Source: CAZGVW01 sp964529265 (GTDB lineage: Bacteria > Planctomycetota > Phycisphaerae > Phycisphaerales > UBA1924). From it: a stretch of 5,911 nucleotides of DNA. Positions 5,845-5,911 of the stretch are shown here, piece after piece (within the stretch, counting starts at the first letter, position 1; every line of letters starts with the position of its first letter). The stretch spans positions 1 to 5,911 of the forward strand of contig CAZGVW010000066.1 of assembly GCA_964529265.1 (NCBI GenBank), in the 5' to 3' direction. Made by a program: the position numbers and the translations under genes. The notes under the pieces are model-generated. The model was given only the letters and a program-made list of their open reading frames with translations, was not told the origin of the DNA and ran no database searches.

Positions 5845-5911
5845 GGGGGCCGCCCCCGGGGGGGGTGGGCCGGGCCCCCCCGGGTGGGGGGGGGGGGGGG
5901 CCCCCCCGGGC
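5845..5911. other. Low-complexity G/C run at the window end, probable assembly artefact
   Basis: These 67 bases contain only G and C apart from single Ts at 5866 and 5885. They include 15 consecutive Gs (5886-5900) and a 13-base string, GGGCCCCCCCGGG, present twice (5872-5884 and 5898-5910). This is unlike the GC-rich but balanced DNA elsewhere. It fits a low-quality contig end more than a biological element. Confidence 0.7.

Overview
The window is GC-rich bacterial DNA: in eight 60-base rows counted by hand, G+C is about 65-72%. It carries six protein genes packed with short gaps, five on the + strand and one convergent on the - strand. No RNA gene, insertion sequence or CRISPR array is seen. 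The mix fits a planctomycete-like (perhaps Phycisphaerae-like) or other deep-branching Gram-negative chromosome: endonuclease IV, an unfused QueF, a TPR lipoprotein, a secreted protein resembling ones common in Planctomycetota, and a Tat-exported peptidoglycan amidase. This is an inference from gene style only. The last ~67 bases are an almost pure G/C run that looks like a degraded contig end.

Layout. 5-1069: endonuclease IV (nfo) with all nine metal ligands and an unusual 65-residue Pro/Ala/Gly/Arg/Lys tail. 1133-2143: lipoprotein of about eight TPR repeats. 2204-2587: queF, the last enzyme of preQ1 synthesis. 2566-3549: exported protein or lipoprotein of unknown function, overlapping the end of queF. 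3743-4891: exported protein with the fold signature of Shewanella-like (PPP-type) metallophosphatases, in which five of the six metal ligands are replaced; it starts at a TTG. 4925-5800 (- strand): Tat-dependent lipoprotein of the Amidase_2/PGRP family with intact zinc ligands.

How they fit together. The genes do not form one recognisable pathway. nfo (base excision repair) and queF (tRNA queuosine) are cytoplasmic housekeeping functions, while the other four products all carry export signals and probably act at or outside the inner membrane. Only queF and the following gene look translationally coupled.

Two things stand out. The first is the intact but apparently metal-dead phosphatase. The second is an abrupt reversal of strand composition near 2144-2203: the + strand is G-rich before it and C-rich after it, regardless of gene direction. 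That could mark a replication-strand switch, an inversion edge or an assembly join.
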